Shown: one piece after another, positions 18,737-29,600 of the stretch
How the letters are laid out: each line of letters begins with the position of its first letter
How positions within the stretch are numbered: position 1 is the first letter of the stretch
Source: Acinetobacter towneri DSM 14962 = CIP 107472
GTDB lineage: Bacteria; Pseudomonadota; Gammaproteobacteria; Pseudomonadales; Moraxellaceae
NCBI RefSeq assembly: GCF_000368785.1
Contig: NZ_KB849688.1
Span: forward strand, 376,943 to 440,942
Reading direction: 5' to 3'
Length of the DNA: 64,000 nucleotides
Made by a program: the position numbers and the translations under genes
Notes under the pieces: model-generated
Databases searched by the model: none
What the model saw: only the letters and a program-made list of their open reading frames with translations
What the model was told of the DNA's origin: nothing

Positions 18737-19591
18737 TTAATTTGCCAACTGCATTGCTTGCCAGACTTTAATGGCGTCAGACATGGCTTTCACATCATGC
18801 GCACGCACCATACAAGCACCTTGCTGAATACTGAGTAAATGTGCCGCTACAGAACCAACTGCACGCTGTGTTGGCTCTGCCCCACCCAAAGCTTCACCAA
18901 TAAAGCGTTTACGGGACAATGCCGATAAAATTGGATACCCCATACCATTAAGTTGATGCAACTCATTTAACAATTTCAGATTCTGTTGTGCATTTTTCGC
19001 AAAACCAAAACCTGGATCAATCATGATATTTTCAGGCTTGACCCCTACCGCCAAAGCATCAGCGACACGTTGCTGCAATTCTGCAATCACATCTGCAGTG
19101 ACATCATCATATTGATCTAAATTGTTCATGGTGGTCGGTTCACCACGCATGTGCATAATAATCACGGGGATATTTAACTCAGCGGCTGTGTGCAACGCAT
19201 TGGGGCGGGTCAGCGCACGTACATCATTCCAGATATGCGCCCCTGCAGCTACGGCAGCACGAATCACTTCGGGCTGTGACGTATCAATCGAAAGTACCAC
19301 ATCATAAGCAGATAAGGCTTCTACCACAGGAACCACACGACGAATTTCTTCTTCTACACTCACAGGACTAGCTCCTGGACGTGTTGATTCGCCGCCAATA
19401 TCAATCACGGTTGCACCTTCTGCCATCATTTCCAAAGCACGCGCCACAGCAGCATCTTTTTCATTATGTCGCCCACCATCACTAAACGAGTCTGGTGTCA
19501 CATTTAGAATTCCCATCACATGCGGCTGAGATAAATCTAAACGCAAACGTCCACATTGCAATACACGTTTGGGTAATGGCATTAGCTGCAT
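18737..19591 (-). CDS. folP: Dihydropteroate synthase
   Basis: Condenses 6-hydroxymethyl-dihydropterin pyrophosphate with p-aminobenzoate; the target of sulfonamides. 284 residues, TIM barrel. Both family signatures are present: GILNVTPDSFSDGG near residue 28 and IGGESTRPGA near residue 66, plus the pterin-binding IDPGFGFAKN and the C-terminal RAHDV. ATG 19591 has AAGGAAG 6-7 bases upstream. It follows ftsH on the same strand, as in E. coli (ftsH-folP), but a terminator lies between them. Confidence 0.97.
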   Translation of the reverse strand: MQLMPLPKRVLQCGRLRLDLSQPHVMGILNVTPDSFSDGGRHNEKDAAVARALEMMAEGATVIDIGGESTRPGASPVSVEEEIRRVVPVVEALSAYDVVLSIDTSQPEVIRAAVAAGAHIWNDVRALTRPNALHTAAELNIPVIIMHMRGEPTTMNNLDQYDDVTADVIAELQQRVADALAVGVKPENIMIDPGFGFAKNAQQNLKLLNELHQLNGMGYPILSALSRKRFIGEALGGAEPTQRAVGSVAAHLLSIQQGACMVRAHDVKAMSDAIKVWQAMQLAN

Positions 19592-19716
19592 GCTGGTCTT
19601 CCTTTCAATTTGAAAAGCTTATTTTAACAAGGCTAATTTTAAAGATGTGGAATTCTTTTCGATGAGCGTCAACAGACCCTAATATTCCGGTCACAACTGC
19701 ACATAAACCACACGAA

Positions 19717-19750
19717 TAAAAAAAGAGCCTTTATACAAAGACTCTTTTTT
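19717..19750 (-). terminator. ftsH terminator
   Basis: Stem AAAAAAGAG.CTTT / AAAG.CTCTTTTTT with one mismatch, ending in T on both strands. It separates ftsH from folP. Confidence 0.82.
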
Positions 19751-19767
19751 AACATCATGTGAGCTGA

Positions 19768-21657
19768 TTAGCTCGCTGGTAATGGTGGCGGTGTGCTTGG
19801 ACCATCGGTTGGTGTTACATCAATCACAGGATTGTCTGCAATATACACCTTCGGTGGCTGTGGCTCACGACCTTCCATAATGTCACGGATTTGGTCACGA
19901 TCAATGGTTTCCCATTCCAACAATGCTTTTACCATTGCGTGGGCAATGTCTTGGTTATTTTCCAAAATATCGCGGGCAACTTTATATTGCTCATCAATAA
20001 TACGACGAACTTCAGCATCCACTTGTTGCTGGGTGGCTTCAGAAATGGTACGGCTGCCTAAACTACCCATGAATGATTGTTGTGTATCGTCTTCATAGAC
20101 CATTACGCCTAACTTGTCAGACATACCGTATTTGGTCACCATCGCACGTGCTAATTTAGTCGCACGCTCAAAGTCATTCGATGCACCTGTCGACATTTGA
20201 TTAATAAAGACTTCTTCTGCAATACGACCACCAAACAAGATAGACAAGTCGTTCAGCATTTTGTCTTTATAATGGCTAGTTTGGTCATGTTCAGGCAATT
20301 GCCATGTCACACCCAATGCCCAACCACGCGGCATAATCGTCACTTTATGCACAGGGTCTGTACCCGGCAGCATTTCAGCAACAATCGCATGACCTGCTTC
20401 ATGATAAGCCGTTGCACGACGTTCTTCTTCACGCAGCACCATCGACTTACGTTCAGGGCCCATATACAACTTATCTTTAGCATCTTCAAAGTCGTGCATA
20501 TCCACCGTATTTTTATTACGACGGGCAGCAAACAATGCAGCTTCATTCACAAGGTTCGCCAATTGCGCACCAGAGAAGCCTGGTGTACCACGTGCCAAGA
20601 CTTTGACATCTACACCTGTAACTGAAGGCAGTTTTTTCAAGTGAACATTCAGAATTTGCTCACGACCTTTAATGTCTGGCAAGCCAACCATTACTTGACG
20701 GTCAAAACGACCTGGACGCAATAAAGCTTTATCCAGTACATCGGCACGGTTTGTCGCAGCGATAACAATAATGCCTTCATTGCCTTCAAAACCATCCATT
20801 TCAACAAGCATTTGGTTAAGTGTTTGCTCACGTTCATCGTGACCACCACCTGTACCTGAACCACGGTGACGACCTACCGCATCAATCTCATCAATAAAGA
20901 TGATACATGGTGCATGGCGTTTAGCTTGCTCAAACATATCACGAACACGAGAAGCACCTACACCCACGAACATTTCAACGAAGTCAGAACCAGAAATGCT
21001 GAAGAATGGAACTTTGGCTTCGCCTGCAATGGCTTTCGCCAATAAGGTTTTACCTGTACCCGGTGGACCTACCATCAACACACCTTTAGGAATAGTTGCA
21101 CCTAAACGCTTGAATTTAGCAGGGTCTTTTAAGAAATCTACAATTTCAACCACTTCTTGTTTTGCTTCGTCACAACCTGCTACATCGGCAAATGTGACTT
21201 TAATTTGGTCTTCAGACAACATTTTGGCTTTAGATTTACCAAAGCTCATCGGGCCGTTTTTACCACCTGCACCGCCACCCATGTTGCGCATAAAGAACAT
21301 GAATAACAAAATGATTAAAAGTACAGGGAAACTTGCGATCAATAGTTGCATTAACAAACCTTGACGTTGAGGTGCAGTACCTTCAACAACAACGTTGTTT
21401 TTAATCAGATTCGGCATCAGTTCAGGGTCTTGAACTGCTGGACGAATGCTTTCAAAGGACGAGCCGTTGACTTTTTCGCCACTAATTCTTTCGCCATCAA
21501 TTGTGACTTGCTTAATTTGACCAGCATTCACCGCTGTAACGAACTCTGAATAGTTCATTGCAGTTGGCTTTTCACTGTTATTGATGTTGCTGAAAATTAG
21601 AATCAGCACACCAAGTATAATCAGCCACAATACGGCATTCTTGAAGAGATCGCTCAA
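19768..21657 (-). CDS. ftsH: ATP-dependent membrane zinc metalloprotease FtsH
   Basis: Membrane-anchored AAA+ protease that degrades misfolded membrane proteins and regulators. 629 residues. Transmembrane helices near residues 8-24 and 104-124 frame a periplasmic loop; then come Walker A GPPGTGKT, Walker [12 protein letters not shown], the pore [11 protein letters not shown] region and second region of homology, the zinc motif HEAGH and a Pro-rich C-terminal tail. The start is TTG 21657: the next in-frame ATG (residue 34) would delete the first membrane helix. GGAA lies about 8 bases upstream. Order rlmE-ftsH-folP is the common gammaproteobacterial one. Confidence 0.98.
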   Translation of the reverse strand: MSDLFKNAVLWLIILGVLILIFSNINNSEKPTAMNYSEFVTAVNAGQIKQVTIDGERISGEKVNGSSFESIRPAVQDPELMPNLIKNNVVVEGTAPQRQGLLMQLLIASFPVLLIILLFMFFMRNMGGGAGGKNGPMSFGKSKAKMLSEDQIKVTFADVAGCDEAKQEVVEIVDFLKDPAKFKRLGATIPKGVLMVGPPGTGKTLLAKAIAGEAKVPFFSISGSDFVEMFVGVGASRVRDMFEQAKRHAPCIIFIDEIDAVGRHRGSGTGGGHDEREQTLNQMLVEMDGFEGNEGIIVIAATNRADVLDKALLRPGRFDRQVMVGLPDIKGREQILNVHLKKLPSVTGVDVKVLARGTPGFSGAQLANLVNEAALFAARRNKNTVDMHDFEDAKDKLYMGPERKSMVLREEERRATAYHEAGHAIVAEMLPGTDPVHKVTIMPRGWALGVTWQLPEHDQTSHYKDKMLNDLSILFGGRIAEEVFINQMSTGASNDFERATKLARAMVTKYGMSDKLGVMVYEDDTQQSFMGSLGSRTISEATQQQVDAEVRRIIDEQYKVARDILENNQDIAHAMVKALLEWETIDRDQIRDIMEGREPQPPKVYIADNPVIDVTPTDGPSTPPPLPAS

Positions 21658-21793
21658 AGCTTTATTCCCATATCAATCTAATTTGATCATGCCCGTTACT
21701 GGGTGACCTTTCATTCAAAAAGCTGAAGATCAGCTAGACAATTCATTAAAAACGTACAAAATGCACAATTTTTAACGGCTTGGCAAGTAAACT

Positions 21794-22444
21794 TTATTTA
21801 GACGCTTTTTTACGTCCTTGTCCAATAAGGAATACTTCTTTGGAACGCGCGCGTGAAGCAGCGGGTTTTGCTGTCTTTAACACATCAAAACTGTCCACGA
21901 CCTGTTTACGAAATTCGTCAAATCCCGAACCTTGGAACACTTTGACCACAAACTGACCATTAGGTCCCAATACGCGATTGGCAAAATCGAGAGCCAACTC
22001 ACATAAGTAAATTTGACGCGGTTGATCTACAGCTTTATTACCTGATGTATTGGGGGCCATATCGGAAATTACAACGTCTACCGTGCGTCCGTTTAAAATA
22101 TTTAACAATTTTTCGAAAACTTCTTCTTCGCGGAAGTCACCTTGTAAAAAGGTCACATCTGGTAGTGCGTCCATTTCCAAAATATCGGAAGCGATCACCA
22201 AACCTTTGTCGCCGACAAGTTTCCCTGCGATTTGCGACCAACTACCCGGTGCTGCACCTAAGTCCACCACCGTCATGCCCGGTTTGATCAGTTTATATTT
22301 TTCTTGAATCTCAAGTAGTTTGTATGCAGCACGTGCACGATACCCTTCTTTTTGCGCTCTTTTCACAAAGGGATCATCTAGGTGCTCTCTCATCCACGCA
22401 CGACTACTTTTGGATAACTTTTGGTTGGTAATGCGTGTTGCCAT
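21794..22444 (-). CDS. rlmE: 23S rRNA (uridine-2552 2'-O) methyltransferase RlmE
   Basis: Heat-shock-induced in E. coli; methylates the ribose of U2552 in the large-subunit A loop. 216 residues. SAM-binding motif [16 protein letters not shown] and the catalytic K-D-K-E arrangement are readable: [20 protein letters not shown] and [11 protein letters not shown] 22444 gives the family-typical basic N-terminus. 136 bases upstream of ftsH on the same strand, and divergent from yhbY, as in many gammaproteobacteria. Confidence 0.97.
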   Translation of the reverse strand: MATRITNQKLSKSSRAWMREHLDDPFVKRAQKEGYRARAAYKLLEIQEKYKLIKPGMTVVDLGAAPGSWSQIAGKLVGDKGLVIASDILEMDALPDVTFLQGDFREEEVFEKLLNILNGRTVDVVISDMAPNTSGNKAVDQPRQIYLCELALDFANRVLGPNGQFVVKVFQGSGFDEFRKQVVDSFDVLKTAKPAASRARSKEVFLIGQGRKKASK

Positions 22445-22741
22445 AACTCTCTTAGTAACGAATAGCCATCTAAATTGCGATTGTACGTGAAAATTAGCAA
22501 GCTTGCAGTAGACATCTGTATCTAAATGCCAATAACTAACAAGTTTTTTCTATTAAATCCATAGCTTATTTCTGTACTGTGGCATAAAAAACCTCTCTCA
22601 TCACTAATGGATAAACCTAAGCAAATGTTCGATTTTGATATTTTTGCACTGCTGCATGTTCGCGGATTATTTGCATAGAATTTACAGCGTTTCAAATTGG
22701 CTTTTGTTATACTAAGCCGTTTTTAAAATTAGGTTATCTTT

Positions 22742-23065
22742 ATGGCGGCTCTCTCTATTCAGGAACGCAAGCGTTTACGTCAAATTGGTCATGCACTTAA
22801 CCCTGTAGTGATGGTTGGCGGTCAAGGTTTGACTGAAAATGTAATTGAAGAAACCAACCGTGCTTTAAACGATCACGAATTGATTAAAGTTAAAATTGGT
22901 GGTGAAGACCGTGAAGTACGTGCAGCTGTAATTACTGAAATTGCTGCAGCAACAGGTTCTGAAGTGGTACAAACAATTGGTAAAATTGCTTTGCTTTATA
23001 AAAAAGCAGCAAAACAAAATGCCAAGTTGTCAAATTTAGTTCGTCACGCTCATTTGTCTAACTAA
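22742..23065 (+). CDS. yhbY: Ribosome-associated CRM-domain RNA-binding protein YhbY
   Basis: 107 residues, one CRM (CRS1-YhbY) domain. The signature is plain: LRQIGHALNPVVMVGGQGLTENVIEE followed by DHELIKVKIGGEDRE. E. coli YhbY binds pre-50S particles. Usual length is about 97, so there is a short basic C-terminal extension. Divergent from rlmE, the usual neighbour. A gene for a DOMON-like protein starts 6 bases after its stop and is probably co-transcribed. Confidence 0.95.
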   Translation: MAALSIQERKRLRQIGHALNPVVMVGGQGLTENVIEETNRALNDHELIKVKIGGEDREVRAAVITEIAAATGSEVVQTIGKIALLYKKAAKQNAKLSNLVRHAHLSN

Positions 23066-23071
23066 GCTTAT

Positions 23072-23611
23072 ATGGCAAGTTACGAACTCAGCGCCTTTGA
23101 TCGTCAGTTTCAAGCGATTTCTTTGGTCGGTGCAATTGAACAACAAAGTCCGTTTAGCTTAAATGTAGGTTATTGGCTGCGTGATCCGAATCAGTGGGTC
23201 GAATGGCCTGCATTGGTGACTTCACATCCACGTCATGACTTTTTGTGGGAACAGACCTGCTTTGAAATTTTCATTGGCGTTAAGGGCGAAGATTTTTATC
23301 GTGAAATCAATCTCTCCCCTTCTCAAGCTTGGCAAGCCTATGCCTTTGAAGAATATCGTTATCCTGAGCAAATGCCACCTGTGGCCGCTTATGATATTGA
23401 GTTGAATCAGCTAAAACGTACGCATTACGGTTTAAATGTCAGTTTGGATTTAACCGAATTTATACTGAAACATAAACTGAAATGGACAGATTTGTTTATT
23501 GGGCTCACAGCTGTATTAAAAACCAGTCAGGGCGAGCAGTTTTATGCCATGCAACACAGCAGCCCTGCCGCCGATTTTCACAATAAGCGCGATTGGCTAC
23601 ATCAGTTCTAA
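23072..23611 (+). CDS. DOMON-like domain protein
   Basis: 179 residues, no signal peptide or membrane segment. Sequence rich in aromatic residues and beta strands, with LRDPNQWVEWP, LWEQTCFEIFIG, YREINLSPSQAWQAYAFEEYR and a C-terminal YAMQHSSPAADFH. This pattern (FWE.TC.E.F, Y.E.N.SPS..W..Y.F) is that of DOMON-like/CBM9-like proteins found in many gammaproteobacteria; ligand unknown. It begins 6 bases after yhbY and ends before a shared terminator. Confidence 0.72.
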   Translation: MASYELSAFDRQFQAISLVGAIEQQSPFSLNVGYWLRDPNQWVEWPALVTSHPRHDFLWEQTCFEIFIGVKGEDFYREINLSPSQAWQAYAFEEYRYPEQMPPVAAYDIELNQLKRTHYGLNVSLDLTEFILKHKLKWTDLFIGLTAVLKTSQGEQFYAMQHSSPAADFHNKRDWLHQF

Positions 23612-23673
23612 CTGTGATTAATAGTAGTTTAGATTGAAACAACTAGTTTTTGGTTTGAGCAAGAAATTTAAAT

Positions 23674-23707
23674 AAAAAAGTGAGGCGCATGACCTCACTT
23701 TTTTTTA
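23674..23707. terminator. Bidirectional terminator between convergent genes
   Basis: AAGTGAGG / CCTCACTT stem, 7-base loop, with A-run before and T-run after. Confidence 0.9.
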
Positions 23708-23736
23708 TGGCTGAATCAGCAACAGATTAAACTGGA

Positions 23737-24219
23737 TTATGCTTGATCAGTTTCATCATTAGTTTCAGTTTTTGATGGATTTACTTTTTTCCACGCTTCT
23801 AGTGTGTGCTCTTTAGAACGCTTAAACGTTTCAGCCAATTGGTCTTTGTGTTTCACTGAAATGCTGCTGACATCTTCTTTCAACTCTTTACCAAGTTTAG
23901 AAAGATCTTCAATAATTGCGCTAAATTCAGTTTTTACAAAGTCTTTTAATTCGCCCAAATCTTTAGGTGAACTGCCAAATTGTGCTTTTAAAGCTTCAAT
24001 TTTTTGCAACACATCTTGCTTTAACTGACCCAATTGCTCTTGCACGCTGGCATTGAGTTGTTTTGCTTCGGCTTGAAGTTTTTCTTGCGTTTCTGCAACC
24101 ACATCAAGCACCTGCTCTTTGGCATCATGCGTTACTTTTTCAAGCTTTTCAGCGCCTTCACTTACTGCTTTGATTGCACTGTTTTGTGGTTCAGTGGCTG
24201 ATTTATCTTGTTCAGTCAT
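23737..24219 (-). CDS. Amphipathic helical protein, phasin/apolipoprotein-like
   Basis: 160 residues, almost wholly charged and helical, with Lys/Glu and Leu/Val in heptad-like spacing (EKVTHDAKEQVLDVVAETQ, LGQLKQDVLQKIEALKAQF, LSKLGKELKEDVSSISVK). No signal peptide, no Cys, acidic tail. The composition is that of phasins and other long amphipathic or coiled-coil proteins that coat storage granules or bind membranes, but there is no family motif and no PHA gene nearby, so the role is open. Lies between a terminator and the carA leader, divergent from carA. Confidence 0.6.
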   Translation of the reverse strand: MTEQDKSATEPQNSAIKAVSEGAEKLEKVTHDAKEQVLDVVAETQEKLQAEAKQLNASVQEQLGQLKQDVLQKIEALKAQFGSSPKDLGELKDFVKTEFSAIIEDLSKLGKELKEDVSSISVKHKDQLAETFKRSKEHTLEAWKKVNPSKTETNDETDQA

Positions 24220-24392
24220 TCGCTTTTACCCAAGGTCGTTGTTGTTTATAAATTAAGCATAAGGCAATTTAGACTAAAATGGGTTTTGGATTGTCTAACA
24301 ATCGTAGATTGCTTACATTTGGACTACACGCTAAAACATAAACCTAGCAAAAAAAGCAAGTCTTTTATCTTACATATTCGTCAGATTCACAA

Positions 24393-24421
24393 TGGACTTT
24401 TGGCGAGCTCATGCGTATAAT
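24393..24421 (+). promoter_or_regulatory. Probable carAB promoter
   Basis: TGGACT at 24393-24398 (four of six) and a perfect TATAAT at 24416-24421, 17 bases apart. The transcript would start near 24428, immediately before the attenuator stem. Confidence 0.6.
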
Positions 24422-24435
24422 GCAATGTTAAGTTC

Positions 24436-24503
24436 AAGCGAGCAGACATAGGAGGGTAGGTTTAAATATTGACCTTCCTTTTTTTTCGTCTACTCGCTTT
24501 TTT
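24436..24503 (+). terminator. Nested double terminator (candidate attenuator) in the carA leader
   Basis: Outer stem AAGCGAGCAGAC (24436-24447) with GTCTACTCGCTT (24488-24499), one mismatch, then T to 24503. Inside it, GGAGGGT (24451-24457) pairs with ACCTTCC (24472-24478), directly followed by eight T (24479-24486). Both hairpins are therefore terminator-like. They lie 40 bases before the carA start, the position of an attenuator. Confidence 0.7.
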
Positions 24504-24546
24504 ACAGCCCTATTTTTGTGGTTTTAGTTCAGGAGCTTTGGTTTGA
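24469..24546 (+). CDS. Candidate 25-codon leader reading frame of carA
   Basis: TTG start at 24469 with AGG 8 bases and GGAGGG 12 bases upstream. The frame crosses both T-runs of the nested terminators, so it encodes several Phe/Leu ([15 protein letters not shown]), and ends in TGA at 24544-24546, overlapping the carA TTG start. A ribosome here would unfold the terminator and deliver translation to carA, the layout of pyrimidine-sensing leaders such as E. coli pyrBI. Hypothetical; the TTG start and absence of comparison limit confidence. Confidence 0.35.
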   Translation: MTFLFFRLLAFLQPYFCGFSSGALV

Positions 24547-25682
24547 GCACCCCCGCCATTTTAGCCCTCGCCGACGGTACAATCTTTAAAGGTACGTCTA
24601 TCGGTGCAACGGGAAGCACGACTGGTGAAGTCGTTTTTAACACTGCCATGACTGGCTATCAAGAAATTTTGACCGACCCGAGTTATGCACAACAACTTGT
24701 GACTTTAACTTACCCACATATTGGGAACACTGGTTGCAATGATGAAGATGTTGAGTCAGGTCGAATTCATAAAGTATGGGCAAACGGTTTAATTATCCGT
24801 GATTTGCCTTTATTACACAGTAACTTCCGTTCTACTCAATCTTTAGGCGAATACTTACAACAACACAATGTTGTTGCAATTGCCGATATTGATACCCGTA
24901 AATTGACCCGTATTTTACGTTCCAAAGGTGCGCAAAACGGTTGTATTCTTGCTGGTGAAAATATCACTGAAGAAGAAGCAATTGCAAAAGCACGTGCATT
25001 TAGCGGCTTAAACGGCTTGGATCTTGCAAAAGTATGCTGCGACCCTGAAGGTTTTGAATGGACTGAAGGTTCATGGGAACTTGGCAAAGGCTTTACTCAA
25101 CCTGAACTTAAATATCATGTGGTTGCATACGATTACGGTGTCAAAACCAACATCCTGCGTATGCTCGCAGACCGCGGTTGCAAATTAACCGTTGTTCCTG
25201 CACAAACCCCTGCTGAAAAAGTCCTTGCGTTAAACCCAGATGGCATTTTCTTGTCAAATGGCCCTGGCGATCCTGCTGCATGTGACTACGCAATTGAAGC
25301 TGTAAAAACAATTGTAGAAACCACGAATATTCCTGTATTTGGTATCTGTTTAGGTCACCAAATTCTTGCACTTGCATCAGGTGCAAAAACAATGAAAATG
25401 CCGCACGGTCACCACGGCGCAAACCATCCTGTACAGAACTTAGAAACTGGTACAGTGATGATTACTTCTCAGAACCACGGCTTCGCGGTAGATGAAAGCA
25501 CCTTACCAAGCAATGTATGTTCAACGCATCGTTCATTGTTCGATGGCACAAACCAAGGTATTCATCGTACAGACAAGCCTGCATTTAGCTTCCAAGGTCA
25601 CCCAGAAGCAAGTTCAGGTCCACATGACTGCGCACTCTTGTTCGATCATTTCATCGAACTTATTGAAGCCGCTAAGAAGTAA
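24543..25682 (+). CDS. carA: Carbamoyl-phosphate synthase small subunit
   Basis: Glutaminase subunit that supplies ammonia to CarB for carbamoyl phosphate, used in both arginine and pyrimidine synthesis. 379 residues. The class I amidotransferase triad is intact: nucleophile in [12 protein letters not shown], His and Glu in [11 protein letters not shown]. The N-terminal CarA domain begins [14 protein letters not shown]. The start is TTG 24543, seven bases after AGGAG; the next in-frame ATG is far inside the domain. carB follows after 15 bases. Confidence 0.98.
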   Translation: MSTPAILALADGTIFKGTSIGATGSTTGEVVFNTAMTGYQEILTDPSYAQQLVTLTYPHIGNTGCNDEDVESGRIHKVWANGLIIRDLPLLHSNFRSTQSLGEYLQQHNVVAIADIDTRKLTRILRSKGAQNGCILAGENITEEEAIAKARAFSGLNGLDLAKVCCDPEGFEWTEGSWELGKGFTQPELKYHVVAYDYGVKTNILRMLADRGCKLTVVPAQTPAEKVLALNPDGIFLSNGPGDPAACDYAIEAVKTIVETTNIPVFGICLGHQILALASGAKTMKMPHGHHGANHPVQNLETGTVMITSQNHGFAVDESTLPSNVCSTHRSLFDGTNQGIHRTDKPAFSFQGHPEASSGPHDCALLFDHFIELIEAAKK

Positions 25683-25697
25683 TTAAGGAGCGAAATA

Positions 25698-28600
25698 ATG
25701 CCTAAACGTACGGATATTAAAAGCATCTTAATTATTGGTGCTGGTCCTATTGTTATTGGTCAGGCTTGTGAGTTTGACTATTCTGGTGCTCAAGCATGTA
25801 AAGCGCTGCGTGAAGAAGGTTACCGCGTTATTTTGGTAAACTCGAACCCTGCGACCATCATGACTGACCCTGCAATGGCAGATGCAACTTATATCGAGCC
25901 AATCACTTGGCAGACTGTTGCAGCAATCATTGAAAAAGAACGTCCAGATGCAGTACTTCCGACCATGGGTGGTCAAACTGCATTGAACTGTGCGCTTGCA
26001 TTAGATGCCAACGGTATTTTAGCCAAATACAATGTTGAATTAATTGGTGCAACCAAAGACGCGATTGAAAAAGCCGAAGACCGTAAATTGTTTGATGAAG
26101 CAATGCGCAAAATTGGTCTTGAGTGTCCAAAAGCAGCAATTGCTGAATCTATGGAAGAAGCACTTGAGATTCAATCTCGCTTTGGCTTCCCTGTGATTAT
26201 TCGTCCATCATTCACCATGGGTGGTTCTGGTGGCGGTATCGCATATAACAAAGAAGAATTCCTTGAAATCTGTGAACGCGGTTTCGATCTTTCTCCAACC
26301 AAACAATTATTGATTGATGAATCACTTATTGGTTGGAAAGAATATGAGATGGAAGTTGTACGTGATAAAAACGACAACTGTATCATCGTATGTTCAATCG
26401 AAAACTTTGACCCAATGGGCGTGCACACTGGTGACTCAATCACCGTTGCTCCTGCGCAAACTTTGACGGACAAAGAATACCAATTGATGCGTAATGCATC
26501 TTTAGCGGTACTTCGTGAAATTGGTGTAGAAACAGGTGGTTCTAACGTTCAGTTCGGTATTTGCCCGAATACTGGTCGTATGGTTGTGATTGAGATGAAC
26601 CCACGTGTATCTCGTTCATCTGCACTTGCATCTAAAGCCACTGGTTTCCCAATTGCAAAAGTTGCAGCGAAATTGGCTGTGGGTTATACCCTTGATGAAC
26701 TGAAAAATGACATCACAGGCGGTACCACTCCTGCGGCATTTGAACCATCAATTGACTACGTTGTCACTAAAGTTCCACGTTTCAACTTTGAAAAGTTCCC
26801 GCAAGCAGACGCGACTTTAACCACACAGATGAAATCTGTAGGTGAAGTCATGGCAATTGGCCGTAATTTCCAAGAGTCTGTAAATAAAGCGCTTCGTGGT
26901 TTAGAAACTGGTGCGTGTGGTTTTGACGAACAAATTGAAGTGGGTGCTGAAGGCGCACGCGACAAAATTTTAGTTGAATTAAAAGTTCCAGGCCCTGAGC
27001 GTATTTGGTACGTGGCTGACGCATTCCGTCATGGCTTTAGCTTGGACGAGGTTTTTGAAGCGACCAAAATTGACCGTTGGTTCTTAATTCAAATTCAAGA
27101 CATCGTGAACACTGAAAATGAAATCAAAACTTTAGGTTTTGGTGATCTAAACGCTGACAACATCCGTTCGTTCAAACGTAAAGGTTTATCTGACCTACGT
27201 ATTGCGAACTTGATGGGTATTTCACAAAAGCAATTCCGTAAACACCGTTGGAACTTGGGCGTAACCCCAGTTTACAAACGTGTGGATACCTGTGCTGCAG
27301 AGTTTGAATCTGACACAGCATATATGTATTCAACTTACGATGAAGAGTGTGAATCAAATCCTTCAGCGAAAGACAAGATCATGGTGATTGGCGGTGGTCC
27401 AAACCGTATTGGTCAAGGTATCGAATTCGATTACTGCTGTGTACACGCTGCGCTTGCAATGCGTGAAGATGGTTTTGAGACCATCATGGTGAACTGTAAC
27501 CCTGAAACAGTATCTACCGATTACGACACTTCAGACCGTTTGTACTTTGAACCAATTACTTTGGAAGATGTACTTGAAATCGTACGTACTGAAAAGCCAA
27601 AAGGCATTATCGTACAGTACGGTGGTCAAACTCCATTGAAATTGGCACGCGCTTTAGAAGAGGCAGGTGCGCCAATTATTGGTACATCACCAGATGCAAT
27701 TGACCGTGCAGAAGACCGTGAGCGTTTCCAGCAAATGATTCAACGTCTGCAATTGCGTCAGCCTAACAACAGCATTGTAAAATCTGCTGAAGAAGGTATC
27801 GCAGAAGCAGCGAAAGTGGGTTACCCGCTCGTTGTTCGTCCATCTTATGTATTGGGTGGTCGTGCAATGGAAATCGTGTATAACGAAGAAGAATTGAAAC
27901 GCTACTTGCGTGATGCAGTTCAAGCATCTAACGATGCACCTGTACTGTTAGACCGTTTCTTGGATGATGCGATTGAAGTTGACGTAGACTGCGTATCTGA
28001 CGGTAAAGATGTGGTGATTGGCGGTATTATGCAGCACATCGAACAAGCAGGTATTCACTCTGGCGACTCAGCATGTTCAATTCCACCTTATTCATTGTCA
28101 GATGAAGTACAGGACGAAATGCGTCGTCAAACTGTTGCAATGGCAAAAGAGTTGGGCGTTATTGGTCTAATGAACGTACAGTTTGCAGTGAAAGGCAATG
28201 ACGTTTATATCTTGGAAGTGAACCCACGTGCATCACGTACTGTTCCGTTCGTTTCTAAGTGTATTGGCGAATCATTGGCTAAAGTTGCAGCACGTTGTAT
28301 GGCGGGTCAATCTTTAGAAGCTCAAGGCTTTACTAAAGAAATTATTCCGCAACACTTCTCTGTGAAAGAAGCTGTGTTCCCATTCAACAAGTTCCCTGGT
28401 GTAGACCCAGTGCTTGGGCCTGAGATGAAATCTACAGGTGAAGTCATGGGCGTAGGTAAAACTTTTGGTGAAGCATTCTATAAAGCTGTGCTAGGCTCGA
28501 ATGATCGCTTACCAGGAATCCCAACTGAAGGCGAAGTGAAACATGCATTCTTGTCTGTACGTGAGTCAGATAAACCGCATGTGGCGCGTATTGCAAAACA

Positions 28601-28928
28601 ATTGGCTGATTTTGGCTTCAAACTTGTTGCAACGGGTGGTACGCATAAAGTCATCACCGATGCAGGTATTGAGTGTGAACGTGTGAATAAAGTGACTGAA
28701 GGTCGCCCACACATTGTAGACCGCTTGAAAAATGGTGAGATTCACCTCATCATCAATACTTCTGAAGGCAAACAAGCTCAGCAGGATTCATTCTCAATCC
28801 GTCGTTCTGCATTGCAAGGTAAAGTGTATTACACCACGACCTTGAATGGCGCAGATGCTGTATGCCAAGCCTTAGCGATTAAATTACCAATGGATGTATA
28901 TCGCCTGCAAGATCTTACTGTAGGTTAA
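25698..28928 (+). CDS. carB: Carbamoyl-phosphate synthase large subunit
   Basis: Makes carbamoyl phosphate from bicarbonate, ammonia and two ATP. 1076 residues, full length. Two homologous synthetase halves start at [22 protein letters not shown] and at [20 protein letters not shown], each with an ATP-grasp domain ([12 protein letters not shown] and [12 protein letters not shown]). The last 140 residues form the MGS-like allosteric domain ([16 protein letters not shown]) that binds UMP and ornithine in E. coli. AAGGAG lies 9 bases before ATG 25698. Operon carA-carB, with greA downstream past a terminator. Confidence 0.99.
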   Translation: MPKRTDIKSILIIGAGPIVIGQACEFDYSGAQACKALREEGYRVILVNSNPATIMTDPAMADATYIEPITWQTVAAIIEKERPDAVLPTMGGQTALNCALALDANGILAKYNVELIGATKDAIEKAEDRKLFDEAMRKIGLECPKAAIAESMEEALEIQSRFGFPVIIRPSFTMGGSGGGIAYNKEEFLEICERGFDLSPTKQLLIDESLIGWKEYEMEVVRDKNDNCIIVCSIENFDPMGVHTGDSITVAPAQTLTDKEYQLMRNASLAVLREIGVETGGSNVQFGICPNTGRMVVIEMNPRVSRSSALASKATGFPIAKVAAKLAVGYTLDELKNDITGGTTPAAFEPSIDYVVTKVPRFNFEKFPQADATLTTQMKSVGEVMAIGRNFQESVNKALRGLETGACGFDEQIEVGAEGARDKILVELKVPGPERIWYVADAFRHGFSLDEVFEATKIDRWFLIQIQDIVNTENEIKTLGFGDLNADNIRSFKRKGLSDLRIANLMGISQKQFRKHRWNLGVTPVYKRVDTCAAEFESDTAYMYSTYDEECESNPSAKDKIMVIGGGPNRIGQGIEFDYCCVHAALAMREDGFETIMVNCNPETVSTDYDTSDRLYFEPITLEDVLEIVRTEKPKGIIVQYGGQTPLKLARALEEAGAPIIGTSPDAIDRAEDRERFQQMIQRLQLRQPNNSIVKSAEEGIAEAAKVGYPLVVRPSYVLGGRAMEIVYNEEELKRYLRDAVQASNDAPVLLDRFLDDAIEVDVDCVSDGKDVVIGGIMQHIEQAGIHSGDSACSIPPYSLSDEVQDEMRRQTVAMAKELGVIGLMNVQFAVKGNDVYILEVNPRASRTVPFVSKCIGESLAKVAARCMAGQSLEAQGFTKEIIPQHFSVKEAVFPFNKFPGVDPVLGPEMKSTGEVMGVGKTFGEAFYKAVLGSNDRLPGIPTEGEVKHAFLSVRESDKPHVARIAKQLADFGFKLVATGGTHKVITDAGIECERVNKVTEGRPHIVDRLKNGEIHLIINTSEGKQAQQDSFSIRRSALQGKVYYTTTLNGADAVCQALAIKLPMDVYRLQDLTVG

Positions 28929-28940
28929 TACATTTCAATA

Positions 28941-28974
28941 AAGTCCCGTCACCTTTCGGGTGGCGGGCTTTTTT
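28941..28974 (+). terminator. carAB terminator
   Basis: CCCG.CACC / GGTG.CGGG stem with TTTC loop, then six T. It separates carB from greA, so greA may be partly read-through or have its own promoter. Confidence 0.82.
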
Positions 28975-29010
28975 CATTTATAGACTTCAATATTTTTAAA
29001 GAGGGACAAC

Positions 29011-29487
29011 ATGCAACGTTATCCTATGACGCCTGAAGGTAAACACGCTTTAGAGCAAGAATTACAACAACTTAAATCGGTTGAACGTCCACGTATTACT
29101 GCAGCGATTGCAGAAGCGCGTGAACATGGCGATTTAAAAGAAAATGCTGAATACCATGCCGCACGTGAACAGCAAGGTTTCTGCGAAGGTCGTATCCAAG
29201 ACATCGAAGGTAAATTAGGCGCTTGCCAAGTAATTGATGTTAAAGAATTGGAACAAAACGGACGTGTGGTTTTTGGTGTGACTGTGACCATTGAAAACCT
29301 AGACACCGAAGAGCAAAAAACCTACAAAATTGTAGGTGATGATGAAGCTGATTTTAAAATCAATAAAATTTCAGTGAATTCGCCTATTGCACGCGGTTTG
29401 TTGGGCAAAAATGAAGGCGATGAAGCCAAAATTGTCACTCCGCAAGGCGAAGTGGAATATGAAATTGTGAATGTAGAATATCTTTAA
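29011..29487 (+). CDS. greA: Transcription elongation factor GreA
   Basis: Rescues backtracked RNA polymerase by stimulating transcript cleavage. 158 residues, usual length. N-terminal coiled coil ([20 protein letters not shown]...[20 protein letters not shown]) with the conserved acidic tip (DLKENAEY), then the FKBP-like C-terminal domain ending [15 protein letters not shown] lies 7 bases before ATG 29011. The carA-carB-greA order is known from pseudomonads. Confidence 0.98.
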   Translation: MQRYPMTPEGKHALEQELQQLKSVERPRITAAIAEAREHGDLKENAEYHAAREQQGFCEGRIQDIEGKLGACQVIDVKELEQNGRVVFGVTVTIENLDTEEQKTYKIVGDDEADFKINKISVNSPIARGLLGKNEGDEAKIVTPQGEVEYEIVNVEYL

Positions 29488-29515
29488 GTTTTAATAAAGA
29501 TGACTACACGCGATG

Positions 29516-29536
29516 CCCCTCTTTGAGGGGTTTTTT
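29516..29536 (+). terminator. greA terminator
   Basis: CCCCTC-TTT-GAGGGG stem followed by six T. Confidence 0.92.
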
Positions 29537-29600
29537 ATTGCCTATAAATCATACAGCCGAGCTTATAGATTATACTGCGATAAAAATAGAGGAAAATAAG

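Larger units (their letters stand above)
24220..24542 (+). other. carA upstream region and leader
   Basis: 323 bases between the helical-protein gene and carA. The right half holds the promoter, nested terminators and small reading frames listed separately. The left half shows nothing I can assign beyond an unsupported 20-codon frame at 24279-24341. Confidence 0.6.

Noticed and set aside
24279-24341. 20-codon frame far upstream of carA as leader peptide
   Set aside because: It lies upstream of the best promoter and does not touch the terminator stems.
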